A stretch of 64,000 nucleotides of DNA. It comes from Sphagnum magellanicum. Its lineage: Eukaryota; Streptophyta; Sphagnopsida; Sphagnales; Sphagnaceae. The notes under the pieces are model-generated. The model had not been told where the DNA came from, did no database searches, and was given only the letters and a program-made list of their open reading frames with translations. Below, piece after piece: positions 1 through 11,398 of the stretch (within the stretch, counting starts at the first letter, position 1; each line of letters starts with the position of its first letter). Location: NCBI GenBank assembly GCA_021904315.1, contig CM038925.1:8186501-8250500 (forward strand), in the 5' to 3' direction. The position numbers were made by a program, and so were the translations under genes.

Positions 1-132
1 AGACTAGTGGGTACATAATTCAGTGTGTAAAACTGCATGAATATAGAACACAGCCATCCCTAAAGCACATGTACTGGCAACAAAAGTTTGCTCTGACCAG
101 CCAGGAAGAGTGGCCTGAACAAGGCACATTAC

Positions 133-666
133 CTGAGTAGGGAAATAACGAAGGACATTTACAAAGTTTCCACGCCACAAGGAGAGAAAACCTTCATCAC
201 GGATAGTGCGGGCAAAGCATTCACCAATGCCCTTGTAGGGTTCTGAAAGGCGACCAGATTTCAGCATCTCATCCTGGTTTTGAATTAGAAGCTTCACTCG
301 CTCAATGGGTGCGGCACATGTCTTTGAAATAGTAGCAGAAACTCCACCCATTAGGAAATCAGTCAAAAACCCTGTAAAACCTTTTTCCCTAGGTGCAGGG
401 ACAAACACTGGGACAATGTTTGTGGGCACCAAACTGTGGCCTCCTATCTCAATGGGACAGAGGGCATTATTGAACCTGCAAGCCTTAGGCATGGCCTGAA
501 GCCTGGCTACAGCAAAAGGGGATGATGATCCACACACAATCTGGTGCTTTGGGTCACAATACATGTGCAAGGTTGGTGACAGCTTCAAGCCCAGGTACGA
601 GCACCCTGAAATCTTATTCATCACACTCAGCAGCTGTGGTCCCTCTGCCATTTTGAATGGTTCCAT
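133..666 (-). CDS. AAC: Mitochondrial ADP/ATP carrier, first coding exon (partial gene)
   Basis: This exon encodes the N-terminal 178 residues of an ADP/ATP translocase of the inner mitochondrial membrane, which exchanges matrix ATP for cytosolic ADP. After a plant-type N-terminal extension of about 95 residues (SYLGLKLSP near residue 25 matches plant AAC N-termini) comes the first carrier repeat with [16 protein letters not shown], the signature PIERVK and LLIQNQDEM, then the family block ending RYFPTQ. A GT donor follows RYFPTQ directly at 132/131, a position where plant AAC genes are known to be split, so the rest lies beyond the left edge. The ATG at 666 is used; a second ATG five codons on is an alternative. 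A good acceptor (CAG at 674-672) just upstream suggests a 5' UTR intron. Odd: the usual GNTAN reads GNFVN, and SKTAAAP reads SKTCAAP. Family assignment is firm; whether the whole gene is intact cannot be judged here. Confidence 0.93.
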
Positions 667-1864
667 AAGACCTGTGTACAGAAGAAATGAAATTTGTGCA
701 ATCTGTTAATCCACATCCCTAACTAAGAAACTTGCAACCTCTCCATGACTTCTCATAACAGACCAATTTTTTCAAAGGGACTCTATTCATATTCAAACCC
801 GCATATGCGGGGAGGGCTATGGACTAAATTACATGAAAGATGTGATACAGTTGGCATGAAATATTGAAGTGTTTCAGACATCCTTTGTGCAAGCCCCTGT
901 AATAAGTCCAACTCTTTCAGAATCTACTTGAGATGGATCTGGCTTAAATGAAGTGCATATCAAAACTTCAATTGAAATTGGATGAAATTGGATGAAATTG
1001 AGCAAAAACCAGTCAAAAATTGTACAGTAAGAACTCCAGCCAGGATCAACTTCCAAGTCTGATCCGACTCCATTTGGAATCAGTGAGGAAATGGACTGAG
1101 ATCTGATTAGGATTGACCTGGCCTTCAAAATTGACATCGACTTAGCCTCATTAAAATCCATCTGGATCTAGAATCTGTTCTGGGATTGGACCTACATCTG
1201 GACCAAGAGAAATAAAATAGATGACATAAAAATTTCAATCAAATGTCGACAAAATTGGTTTAAAATTAGTGATCTGATCATGGAATGTGTTCTATTACAA
1301 GAAAACTGCTCAAAGATGATAACGTCCAATGAATTTGCCTAGAGAGATTGGGAATACAGTGAAGAAGAAGACATCGTAGTTTCAAGCACACACTCTGCAC
1401 CGCAATCGCTACACACATCCAAGCACAATTGCAGCAACCATTTGCTACTAACAGGAGAAGCTTCCGCTTGGAAACATATAGTTCTTACACATATTCTTCT
1501 ACTACGACACTCTTCTCGATGCGATGGAATGTTTTCCATTACAAGAAAACTGCGGGCAGGGATTTCCAATTGAACTTGCTCACAGCTCGTCGCGAGGCAG
1601 AATCTAAAGCAGAAGAAGAAAAAAGAAACCTGGGCATTCGAATACACGAAGAAACTCGGATTCATCAACACAAAGGATGACACTGGTTGCACTGAAAAAA
1701 CGAAGATGAAACATCACAGTCTAAAAGACAATTCCTTAATTTCCAGAACCGATTCCACGGAACAAAATTCTCGAGGAGAAAAAACTAGGCTTAAAAACAT
1801 CTATATCTGAAAAAAAAGAAAAAGTAAGCGAAATCCATGAGAAGATCATATGGTTCATAAGCAC

Positions 1865-1889
1865 GAGAGAGAGAGAGAGAGAGAGAGAG
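1865..1889. repeat. (GA)n microsatellite
   Basis: An uninterrupted GA dinucleotide run of 25 nt, reading as CT on the minus strand. It lies 1.2 kb upstream of the ADP/ATP carrier start codon. CT-rich runs are frequent in plant 5' leaders, so it may be transcribed. Confidence 0.95.
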
Positions 1890-2214
1890 CTTAGTGTAGC
1901 AGGGTAGACAAACAACAACACACTGCCAAGCTGAGGAACCAATTGTTGGCTGAAAAAGGTGTAACATATTTCCGATCAGATCAAAACAATTTTGGCATCA
2001 AAATCCGTCAAATTTTTCAGAGTCTTGGGAGAAGAATTGAAGAGAAAACGTACTGAATGATGGCCTGCGAAAGGAATGCAGCAATCGGACTGGAGCTTGG
2101 AGCTGCTGCCGCAGCGCACAAGAAGTACAAGAGTGGAAGGCAGACACAGAAGAAAGAGACAAAAGAGAGTCGAGACAGACATGGTTACCAGTCCCGCGAG
2201 AATGCACACGCCCG

Positions 2215-2238
2215 CCCCCCCCCCCCCCCCCCCCCCCC
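2215..2238. repeat. C24 homopolymer
   Basis: Twenty-four consecutive C residues on plus (G24 on minus), preceded by CCCG. The overlapping proline- and glycine-run frames are products of this tract. The exact length may be unreliable in assemblies. Confidence 0.95.
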
Positions 2239-2307
2239 ACAATCGAGCTCGGTCCGGCGCATGTTTCTCTTGTCTTTTCGTCTGTTTTACCCCTTACGCA
2301 CGGCGAC

Positions 2308-2925
2308 GGAAATGCGAAAGGGTAGGTACGTCAGGTCAATGTCACATGTTGGAAGACTGGTTGCTGATTACGGCTGCCTGGGAATAAAAATTCATTAACC
2401 ATGTAGAGTTGAGGTCTTGGCTGCCCGAGAATAAATAAATTTGTGTAATGATGTTAATCGAACCAAGATAGAGGTGAGGACTTGACTGCCCGGAAATAAT
2501 GCACAGGTGTGTGTGTATTTGACGGTACATATTACAAAATAAGAATATGATAAATCTCTCTTGGGATGCTAGCCAAATTTGTCAATTTATAACGCTTTCT
2601 TTTTTCCAGCAGACAAGTCCTCACCTGTACCCTGGTTCGATTAACATCCATACTGAAATTTTATTTTCGGGCAGTCAAGTCCTCACCTCTATCTTGGTTC
2701 GATTAACATCATTACACAAATTTATTTATTCTCGGGCAGCCAAGACCTCAACTCTACATGGTTAATGAATTTTTATTCCCAGGCAGCCGTAATCAGCAAC
2801 CAGTCTTCCAACATGTGACGTTGACTCTACATGGTTAATGAATTTTTATTCCCAGGCAGCCGTAATCAGCAACCAGTCTTCCAACATGTGACGTTGACCT
2901 GACCTACCTACCCTTTCGCATTTCC
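2308..2925. repeat. Large inverted repeat (arms about 190 and 266 bp)
   Basis: The stretch 2308-2497 returns as its near-perfect reverse complement in 2660-2925, around a loop of about 160 bp. The right arm is longer because it carries one extra copy of a 73-bp unit. The outer ends read GGAAATGCGAAAGGG on the left and the complement on the right. It abuts a Helitron helicase remnant whose C-terminus points toward it, so it is probably part of the 3' region of that element or a nested pair of element ends. Confidence 0.9.
2751..2896. repeat. Two tandem copies of a 73-bp unit
   Basis: The unit beginning ACTCTACATGG at 2751 is repeated essentially exactly from 2824, inside the right arm of the inverted repeat. 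The left arm has a single copy, so this duplication came after the arms formed or was lost from the other side. Diverged units of about 62-65 bp precede it from 2612. Confidence 0.9.
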
Positions 2926-2974
2926 AACACACCTCTGTATTTGACGGTACATATTACAAAATTACAACTACAAA

Positions 2975-3122
2975 CTACATTTCCAAAACCTCTTTATATA
3001 CGACATTTCGTATGTATCCATCGGGACCCTGGCCGTTGAAAATCTTGATGTTTGCACTACTTGTGACACATGAAATAGCAACATACAGCTGACCATGGGA
3101 ATAGGCCGGAGATGGCAAATAG
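2975..3122 (-). mobile_element. Helitron RepHel helicase, C-terminal fragment
   Basis: On the minus strand this stretch encodes about 48 residues and a TAG stop at 2977-2975. The peptide contains YLPSPAYSHGQLYVAIS, then NIKIFNGQGPDG and RNVVYKEVLEM. This is the conserved C-terminus of the PIF1-type helicase of plant Helitrons, where SHGQLYVA(I/L)SRV is the last helicase motif. The usual arginine of SRV is cysteine here (SCV). Sequence upstream on minus diverges at once, so only the tail remains. Helitrons transpose by rolling-circle replication; this copy cannot encode a functional protein. Confidence 0.85.
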
Positions 3123-4224
3123 GACAAAGGATTTAGTTATCCAAAATTGCCAAAAATTATGGGACCTGATCAAACCCTAATTAAAAACCCTCCCTTTCCA
3201 TGATTCTATCACCACTTGGCACTATCCTTTTTTTTCCTTTTTTTTGGAAAAGGAAAAAGGAAAAAAAAAAAGAAAAGAAAAAAAGAAAGAAGGAAAGATG
3301 GTGGGCAACACCCACCCCACCTACCTACCCACTTTCAGTTGTATCCCAAATCAAAAAGGAAAAAGAAAAAGAAATTTAAAAAGAAAAAGAAAAAAAAATC
3401 TATCAAGAATTTATAGCACATTGTACTCAAGAAATCATGGAAAATGTGTTGACGATTGTAAACATTGACGATAGGAGATGGTTCTGAGGTTGTAAACAGA
3501 TGTGATGTCATTGTTACCATGGATAACCATCATATCCCATAGCATCAGTAGCCAGTGAAAAATTTACATAGTGTGAACCAATAGCATGTGTTGATGTACA
3601 TGGCTGTACATTATTTGTTGTTATGTCTTTAGTGTGAGAATGGATGGCATCTAAATATTTCGCTCAATGATGTTATTGTCCTAATGCACAAGTGTGTGTA
3701 TTTGATACATTTCCAAAACCTCTCTATATACCACATTGCTAGGTTCTTTTTGGGGGAATTTATTTTCATTGTTTTAACCTGAAATTTATTTTTTCTACAC
3801 ATTCTAACATTTTTGTGAAAAGGAATGACCCTAATTGTCAAATTTTTAAAAAAAAATTAAATTCGCCAAATACATATAAAGCATAAATATTCTTAAATGT
3901 TTTATTCGCTGTCATTAATATGGTCTATAGCCTAATTTGGCTAAATCCTCTTTGTGGGTTAACTAATCACAAAAATTGAAAGAAATCAAACCCTGTATAA
4001 TAGGGATTTTTATTTTAAAATTCCTTAGGTAGATGCAATGGCAAGGATCTGCAACTTTAATTTACATTAAATGGCGATTGTCCTAAGCAGACAGTAAAGT
4101 TTTTTCTGCAATCCTGCTTAAATCTAGGCGAGCTACATGGACTCACTGTCTAAATCTGGTTTGAGCATCTGTCGCGTCTGCACTTCACTATTTTCTCCGC
4201 CCCCTCGGAGTAAACAGACCATGA
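3123..4224. other. Spacer with A/G-rich low-complexity tract
   Basis: Contains a T-then-A/G-rich low-complexity tract at about 3226-3415 that generates lysine-rich open frames of no coding value, plus the short helicase relic at 3700-3740. A fragment resembling the fold-back family (GGCTAAATC) is near 3940. Nothing else recognised. Confidence 0.6.
3700..3740 (-). mobile_element. Second short Helitron helicase-tail relic
   Basis: The minus strand reads NVVYREVLEM, the same terminal peptide as the fragment at 2975-3122, preceded on plus by the same kind of GTGTGTATTTGA sequence. It is a separate, more decayed copy of the helicase end, about 0.7 kb away in the same orientation. Confidence 0.6.
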
Positions 4225-4399
4225 CGGGAAAGCTGCAGTGTTAGACTCAATAGAGGGATTGTGTGCAACTGGCAACTTCGGAGCTTCCAGGGTTGATTCG
4301 CATGGACGACCGGACGGATGGACAAAGGGATGACGGGATGGACGACCGGACGGATTCAGGGGAAGCTTCATTTCTCATCCCGACGTCCTTTACAATATA
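4225..4399. repeat. Dispersed repeat R2, copy 1
   Basis: About 175 bp running from GAAAGCTGCAGTG through several GACGGATG words to CATCCCGACGTC. It matches 5312-5494 in the same orientation at roughly 80 percent by eye. The pair brackets about 0.9 kb of non-coding DNA. The class is unknown; terminal repeats of a small element are one possibility, two copies of a dispersed repeat another. Confidence 0.8.
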
Positions 4400-4639
4400 C
4401 GAGTGTGAACCCCGTGCCTAATGCATAGGTGTGTGCCACCTAGGATGCCACCTAGGTGCTTCAGTTACCCACTTACCTTGGGGTTAGACCCTTCTGTGGA
4501 GTCCAGCAAAATCTGGCATGGGGCCCTCTGCTTCATAGAATGGACCATTTTGGAGGAATGAAATGCCTTGTGGCCATGGAAACTGAATTAAATTGCTATT
4601 AGGTGCTCACCCAAGGCTTTGCTGGGAGCTAGAAGGATT

Positions 4640-5030
4640 TTTTTTTCATTTTTCTCTCGTTCCCAATGTGTTCCCTTTAAGTTCTCAATGGGTTCCCAGT
4701 ATTGCCCAAGTTCCCAATGTATTCCCCAACATATTTTCCATAACATCTCACTTTAATCCCATATGCTTTGGCAAATTGTTGTCCTCCTTTCACCCATATG
4801 GGTGGGCCAAAGGGCAGGAACTCAATACTTCAAAATAGAACCTTTTATCTTGGGGAGCCTCCATAGTTTCATTTTTTTGTGTGATGGGCCAATCAAATTG
4901 GTTAAAAACAACAAAATTGGGAGGCACTTCATCTGATTAATAAAAGAGGTGAATAGCTAGGGTGTTCTTAGGAATGTCATAGTGTGATTCACATTAATTA
5001 CATCATGGGTGCCCTCACAACTTTTTTATT
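4640..5030. repeat. Dispersed repeat R4, copy 1
   Basis: A non-coding stretch with several TTCCCAATGTGTTCCC-like words, then TGTGATGGGCCAATCA and GGTGCCCTCACAA. The same order of words recurs at 57955-58330 in the same orientation, strongly diverged. It lies between the two R2 copies. Confidence 0.6.
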
Positions 5031-5311
5031 TATTTTAATGGAGCCATATTGATTGGCCCACCTGCAATTGTTTTGGAACTTTGGGGCATGCCCCCAATAG
5101 AAGTACCTCTTTGGACCCCCAGTTGCAAAATAAAAACAAATGTGCACCCTTGGATTATAGTTTATTTATAGGGGAGTTTGAACTTTGGGCAAAGCATATG
5201 GGTTAAACACCCAGGTGCTATTGGCTAACTTGCAACATTTCTGCAACAACAACATCATCATCTTAAATTATTATTATTTCATTCCTGGTTTATTTCCTTC
5301 CCATTCTTGGC

Positions 5312-5494
5312 GGGCAGAAAGCTGCAGTGTCAGACTCAGCAGAGGGATGGTGTGTAGCCGGCAACCTCAGACCTTCCAGGGTGTCGATTCGCATGGATGA
5401 CCGGACGGATGGACAGAGGGATGACGGGACGGATGATGGGACGCACGGATTCAGGGGAGGCTTCATTTCTCATCCCGACGTCATTTACTATATG
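5312..5494. repeat. Dispersed repeat R2, copy 2
   Basis: The partner of the repeat at 4225-4399, same orientation, sharing both its ends and the GACGGATG-rich middle. Small insertions within the GGATGACGGGAC words show that the middle is itself a short tandem repeat. Confidence 0.8.
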
Positions 5495-6597
5495 TAATGA
5501 TTCTTTAGCATCTAAACAGTTTTAAAACTAGTTGTAAACATGGTGTGACTAAAACAGTTTAAAAACTAGTTAAAAGATGGCGACTAAACCGTTTTAAGAA
5601 AACAAAGTCCAACTGTGGCAGGGGGGAAAAAAGAAAAAATCTCAAAATTTTGGAAAATTTTCCCGAAAAGTGGGAATATTCCAAAAGAATATTCCCTTCT
5701 TATTTGTATTTTTTCGCATTTTGACAAAATTTGACTACAGGTATCATTAGGTACATACCTGAATATACGTCTTCAGGTATGTATGTACACACAGGTGTGT
5801 AATGCAATGCATTAGAATGTCAGCCTTTTCTTTATTGTGAAAATTTGTCAAAAGGTGAAAGTAAAAATCAAAAAAATTGAAAACGAAGTCTGATTTTGAA
5901 GGGTTTTCATTAGGGGCTTTTGTTTTCAAATTTCTGAAGTAGGTCCACTAATTAGGGATTCCCAAATAGTTTAATCCCAAATAGTTTTAAGGATTGTAGC
6001 ATATATTTCAAAAGTCCTGCTACAACTGACAACCTAGGTCTAGTTGTGATGATTTAAAAAAAAAAAAATCATAAAAAGACAATCAAAACCTCAAAACCAT
6101 CCAATTTTTTTTTATTTTATCATTTTATTCTATTCTATTTCTGTTCTGAAAAAATAAATCACCAAGATGCGAAATTTTTGCCACCAGAAAAACAACACTG
6201 GTTTCAATCATCAAAAGTGAGCAAAAATGAAAAGTAAAATCGCCACATTTCCATACCTGGTTTCCAATGTGTAACCATAGCCCATGAATATTAATTAAAA
6301 TATTTGTACTTCATATCTGGTTTATAACTAGATTTTGCTAAATCTTCCTAGGGATGATAATCATCTTTCTAACTTCCTCCTATGGATGATCATTGATCAC
6401 CACTCAGGCTTTGTAAAGCCCTTCCTGAATTTCTGAGTCAGCAGGGCACTCACTGGTCGATCCCCTCTAGAATTCTGGCACTATGTTGGGAAATCAGAGC
6501 TGGTTCCTGGGGTTGGAGGTACTTTGAACTTCTTTCTTCGACTGCTTGAACTCATGGCAGAGTACAGAGTCTAGCAAATGTCAATGTTCTATGGCTA
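5495..6597. other. AT-rich spacer with a fold-back family relic
   Basis: No gene seen. At about 6240-6400 there is sequence related to the fold-back element at 29179-29422, including GCTAAATCTTCCTAGGGATGA and CCTATGGATGATCA. The rest is AT-rich and unassigned. Confidence 0.5.
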
Positions 6598-6901
6598 ACA
6601 AGGGGTGTGTCACACCGTGGTCTTGCCATTTACATTAAAATGTATCTTAAGGCAAAATATTACTTATGCAAAATCAAATATTTCACCATGCAAAACTATA
6701 ATCTTCAAAAAATCCTCTAAAATCCTTCAAGATATATAATAACTTTATAACTAATCTGAAGTTTCAACACAAGCCAAAATATCATCTTTCAAAAATCATC
6801 ATATACAAATAGACCTATTATTACCTAGGAGCCAAATCCCTTAAGCTATTATACTCTATAATGAATCTAAACACAATATCCTTGCCTTGGCAGGCAAGGC
6901 C
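6598..6901 (+). repeat. Dispersed repeat R1, copy A (full length)
   Basis: About 304 bp from ACAAGGGGTGTGTCACACC to CCTTGGCAGGCAAGGCC. Both ends are small palindromes (GGTGTGTCACACC; CCTTGCC with GGCAAGG). Three other copies are in this window (13953-14154 partial, 14686-14990, and 47662-47973 inverted). There is no coding capacity. The class is undecided: a non-autonomous DNA element or a solo terminal repeat are both possible. Confidence 0.85.
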
Positions 6902-7772
6902 AAGAAAGTAGCACAGTAGCTTAACTTTAGAATCAAATGTTAACCTGCCCCAACCTCAAACACAAGATAGTGGTATAGGCTACTTGCTCTAGGCCATGTT
7001 TGTGACTCCAACTTTGACTACATGCAATGGGTACCAAACAAAATTGAATCTGAGAACACAGGAGTGGCAGCTGTGCATCCTTTCTACGATTGATTTTCCT
7101 TGTATCTGTCCCATTATAATCATCAGTGGCAATGTCTTGCTGGGCTATCCTGAAGACCATCTATTCCCACCTGGTTGGTTATAATTATTTCTAGTCATAA
7201 GGTTTCACCTTTGTCTGATGTGCTCACAACACTTTTTGTTGAATTCCACACTATTCCAGTATATTAATTTTGGCAACAACCTTAAGGCACAAGTTGTCCA
7301 TCCTGACAAAGGACCATATATACCTGCCTCCACAAAACTTCAAGGATTGAAATGCAATGTCCGTGTGATCTGCCTATCCGCCAAAGTGGAATCCCAGTAT
7401 TGTCAGACCATTTTTTTGGTCCAATCTCATGACAAAATCCAGACACACTTGAAATTCTATAACTCTATAGCAGTGTCTCAACCACAAAGTGTGTTAAAAT
7501 CAATGTGAACTGTACAATATGCAATACAAATGTTCCTCTTTTTATCTGTACAAAAAAGCCATTTGACTGTTGTATAACTTGTTTCTTGATTGGTCACAGG
7601 CAATCAAATAGTGATTTGAAAGCCATTGTGTTTCTAAGCTTTTGGCCACCATCAAATTGACAATGTGTAGAGTAAAATGTGCCAGTGTACTGACAATCAA
7701 TCCATTTCCTTCTGTTGGCTCTTTGAAGGATCATGGGTTAAGACTCAAGACCTTAAGCAGTGCTTTAGAGAG
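6902..7772. other. Spacer downstream of the AP2 gene
   Basis: The 3' flank of the minus-strand AP2 gene, presumably including its 3' UTR near 7400-7772. No other gene or repeat recognised. Confidence 0.5.
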
Positions 7773-10700
7773 TTAGTAGCATGTGCTAATGGGGAATGGA
7801 CATAGAGATGGACAAGGCTTTGGAATTATGAAATCCAAAAATAAGTCTTCTTGCTGCATTTCTGCCCCCACAATAAAATCTGCTGGATCATCAAAATCAG
7901 ATCTGAAAAATGGGCTTGTGTCAAAGGATGCAAAATCATCATGCATCCAAGTCTCTGATGCATCTGCTGGCTGGTGGTCACTAGCCAAAATCCCATCAAG
8001 GCTTTCCAGCAATGGAGTTACAGAGAACACCTCTTCTTTAGTGGTTGTGCCAACATCATTGTCATCTGTCTCATCATCATAGAACCGCTTGGTCATTACT
8101 AGCCCCCCTGATAGCCCTGCCACTGCTGTACTCACATCTGACTCTGAATATAATTTCTCCCTCACAAAATTGATACAGCTGTATTTGTGTGAAGTACTCA
8201 ATTCAGCTGTAGGTCCTGCAGTCAACTCAACCTTTGGTAACTCATGGAATGGGAGTTCCAAGCTTTTGCTGATGGCCATAGGGAAAAGTGGTGATGAGTC
8301 CTGGGGGATGTAATTTGCAAAAGAAGCAGATGGAATATTTGAAGCACTTTGATAAGGAGCAACAGATTCCTCATTTGCCAGGGAACAGGGAGAAACATAA
8401 CCACTGCTGATAGATATGTTGGGGCATGGCATGGAAATGTTTTCCTGCTCAGGACATGCAGTTGTGTTATTGCCCATGCGATAAGTTCTCTCAAGCTCCC
8501 CCAATCTCTGCAATCTGCAAACAGGCAAGGATTAAAGTGGGTTTGGGTGTTTAGTGTTAAGGCAACACAAGGCTACACAATAATTGTGTCACATCTTCAT
8601 CTGGCACCCTTTAGTTGGAGTGAACATAATAAGCAGGTGGATTCAAATTATAAGGTTTGCCATGGTTGCAGAAAACTGGTGCTCCAACTACTGATTTTAC
8701 TTGAACTTCCAGTATAAGGCTTATTCATGTGCAATATGTAGAGATAGTGCACTACAAAAAGGAAAAGTTTTGAGGTGCCTAGGACTTCTGGTGCAGGTTT
8801 AGGGTTTACATTAGTGTTCAAACTTCAGGGATAGTTTTCCATGATTATCCTTACTCAGTGTAGCGGCTCAACTCAAAGTTTGTGACAGCAGCAGGGCCCC
8901 TATACTGTATTGCTGCAACATCATATGCCGCAGCTGCCTCTTCCTGTGTACCTGCCATGAAGAACAACACAATATTTTAACTGCAAGGGAGGTCCAGGCA
9001 AACAATGTATCAAATGTGTGGGATATTTCTGCATTATCTGGTTTATAGAGGAATAGCCATACTTACTGTATGTGCCTAAGTAAAGATACTTGTTCCCAAA
9101 AACTCGACCAATCCTGGCTTCCCAGCGTCCATTGTGATGATGTCTGCAAAAGAAAGCAAGGACAGGAAGACAATCCTTATTGCAGGGCAAATTTGGAACT
9201 TGAAACTTGGAACTGTCTCTTGTTTAGCATTCACCTCAGGATGCTATGTTTTAGAGAGAGCATAGCTAAATTACAGTAATTAGATAAGTGTTGAAAATCA
9301 ATTCCAAACATTCCTTGCAAGTCAAACAAATGAATGCTGGTAATACTTGACCTTGCAACACCACGATACTTTGAGACTCCTCTTGAGAAGCCACTACTTC
9401 TCCTGCACTTATAGATTATGAGACAGACAAAGGAGATGTGAAACATTAACACAAGTTGGACAATGTGGCAGACTTCAACAAAAAAGTGGAGAATAAGATC
9501 AAACTGCAAGAGATGCACAGCACCCATGGCAAGAACATGATAGAAATATGCAATAAAATAACAAGCAGCCTGTAGAACAACACCCAGCTGAATATTGGCC
9601 AAAAATAGTCTGGTAAGAGTAGAAGCACATGTAGAAAGAGGTCACCTCCTGAGGGTGGCCAAGTATTCTTCCCTTGAAATGTTTCTCATCTCACTGATTT
9701 CCTTCTCATACCCACTTATCTGCCAACAAATATAATACAAGGGTTTCCATTAATTCATCATCAACATTTGATTCAAGCTACATAATTGCCAATGTAAACA
9801 AATTATCAAATGCTCTTAGATAAAAATATATCATAAATCAAATGAGTGCTATGATGTAGAAGCTAGTTGAACAACTAGAAAGACCATCAACAGTTAAATA
9901 ACATATAATGCTTGGTACAGTAATTGATGACTGGAATTATTCTCCAGAAACAGGCTTACAAACTGAGACAATGTAATATTATAAAAATATATCCTGAATG
10001 GCATCCAGAGATGAGGAATTCCTTTTCTATGCACAGAAAAGAACCGAAACCCTTTGGTTCATTACAAGAGAGGGCATGAATTTCCATGTGATGGATACAA
10101 GAAGATTAATTTTAGTACCTTGAAGTTGACTTGAGTTTCAGGGCCCCAGTATTTCAATGCAGCCAAATCATAAGCCCGTGCAGCAGCTTCTTCATCATCA
10201 TAAGCTCCTGCAATTCAATTATAGACAATGCCTATTAGTCTACCAATAGGTAAGAGGATATCCAACATCTGTTTTCTAAGATTCCATGACTAAATTCCTT
10301 TCAATGTGTTGAAATTTAGGGTTGTCTTTCTTATGAGCCTAGAGATGAAAGAGTGCAACAAGCAGTTCTTGCTAGAACAAGATATCTCACACAGAATAGA
10401 TCTTTGAAGTACTGCTGATCCACGAATCACTACCATGGTTTAAATAATGTAATTCATTGCAAATGTCTCTGTGGTACCCACTCATTGAACCATTGAATGC
10501 TTGCACTCATTTAGTGTGATACTTTAGTCTGATTTTGCTTCAAATAAAAGTAGTCAACAACAGAGTCTCACCTAGATATACTGCAGATGGGGGGAAGCCG
10601 AAAAGAGTCAAGCAGTACCACAATGTAACAAAAATCCTCACATGAAGCAAACAGGCCCTCAAAGAATCAGCTTCTGAACATGTACAAGAATCCTAACCTT

Positions 10701-11398
10701 TAGAGGAATCCCACGAACTAACCCTAAAAAATACATGTCTACCCTGCAATTTCAGCCTACACAATCAAAACCTTGAACAGAGCAGCTCCATGATTCATAA
10801 TTCAAAAGGGATATTTCCTTGAGCTAGCTGGAGGGAAAATGAAGGGTTTATAAGAGGCGAAAGAAACCTTGTTTTCCTTTTTTGTTTTGCTTGTCATTCC
10901 AACAGCTTTTGTCCCACAAGTGGGCTTCAAATCTTCCCGTCCATCTGTGCCTGCAGAAACCTCACAGAACCCTCAGTGGGAACTTATGCAGATGAGTGTA
11001 GGATCGATTCCACGAGGCGTGATCAACCCATCCCACAAACTTACAAGCTGCTTTACAGGAACACAGCTAGAACGGCATTTGTTCTATCTTTGTTCCTTAT
11101 GAAGACTAGAACTTACAATACCAAAAATTGATGGGTAGAACGTGCTTCCTTAGAAAGAACAAGGTGCAATACACTACTAGGGCTTCGCACTAGACCTATA
11201 GAAGAAATCTAGATGAATGGCATACCGTGTTACTCCTCTGTAAATTGAGCTCCTCCCAGTGCTTGCGACCTGGGCTTTGTCCTCCGTGTTTTTAGTGGCA
11301 AGTTTCCGTGTGCGAGCGGGTTTTGGCGTCGACCCACCAGCTCCATTTGGTTCTCTTTTAGCAATAACACTTGCATTCATTTTGCTAACTTTCACCAT
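7773..11398 (-). CDS. WRI1: WRINKLED1-type AP2/ERF transcription factor (double AP2 domain)
   Basis: Nine coding exons join in frame to 464 aa: 11398-11226, 10950-10868, 10580-10572, 10207-10119, 9719-9646, 9402-9352, 9143-9067, 8951-8855, 8514-7773. All introns are GT-AG and phases agree. AP2 repeat 1 (about 50-118) reads [20 protein letters not shown], the VYL micro-exon, then [16 protein letters not shown]. The linker (119-147) contains [13 protein letters not shown]2 repeat 2 (about 152-218) reads [20 protein letters not shown], then NKYLYLGTY and [14 protein letters not shown]. The C-terminal half (219-464) is one acidic, Ser/Thr-rich exon, a likely activation region. Family members are nuclear DNA-binding activators; WRI1 itself turns on glycolysis and fatty-acid synthesis genes. 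WRI3/WRI4 or ADAP-like orthology is also possible. The start is the first true ATG of the frame (11398; a second at 11380). TAA stop at 7775-7773. Confidence 0.92.
10572..10580 (-). other. 9-nt micro-exon encoding VYL in the AP2 gene
   Basis: TATATCTAG is flanked by CTGCAG upstream and GTGAGA downstream on minus. With the G from exon 2 it encodes Val-Tyr-Leu in AP2 repeat 1. WRI1 and relatives are known for exactly this 9-bp exon, and skipping it would remove VYL without changing frame. The flanking introns are 287 and 364 nt. Confidence 0.93.

Larger units (their letters stand above)
667..2307 (-). promoter_or_regulatory. 5' leader and promoter region of the ADP/ATP carrier gene
   Basis: No convincing coding sequence. 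Read on the minus strand it holds a splice acceptor at 674-672, CT-rich stretches (a GA run on plus at 1865-1889) and a G24 run, all common in plant leaders and promoters. Open frames here are short, and those around 2000-2400 only read through the homopolymer. The transcription start could not be fixed. Confidence 0.4.

Noticed and set aside
2057-2398. Overlapping proline- or glycine-rich frames
   Set aside because: They only read through the C24 tract in different frames.
2612-2896. CRISPR-like array
   Set aside because: Units are adjacent tandem copies without unique spacers, in a plant nuclear setting beside a Helitron.
3216-3468. Lysine-rich frames
   Set aside because: Product of an A/G-rich low-complexity tract.
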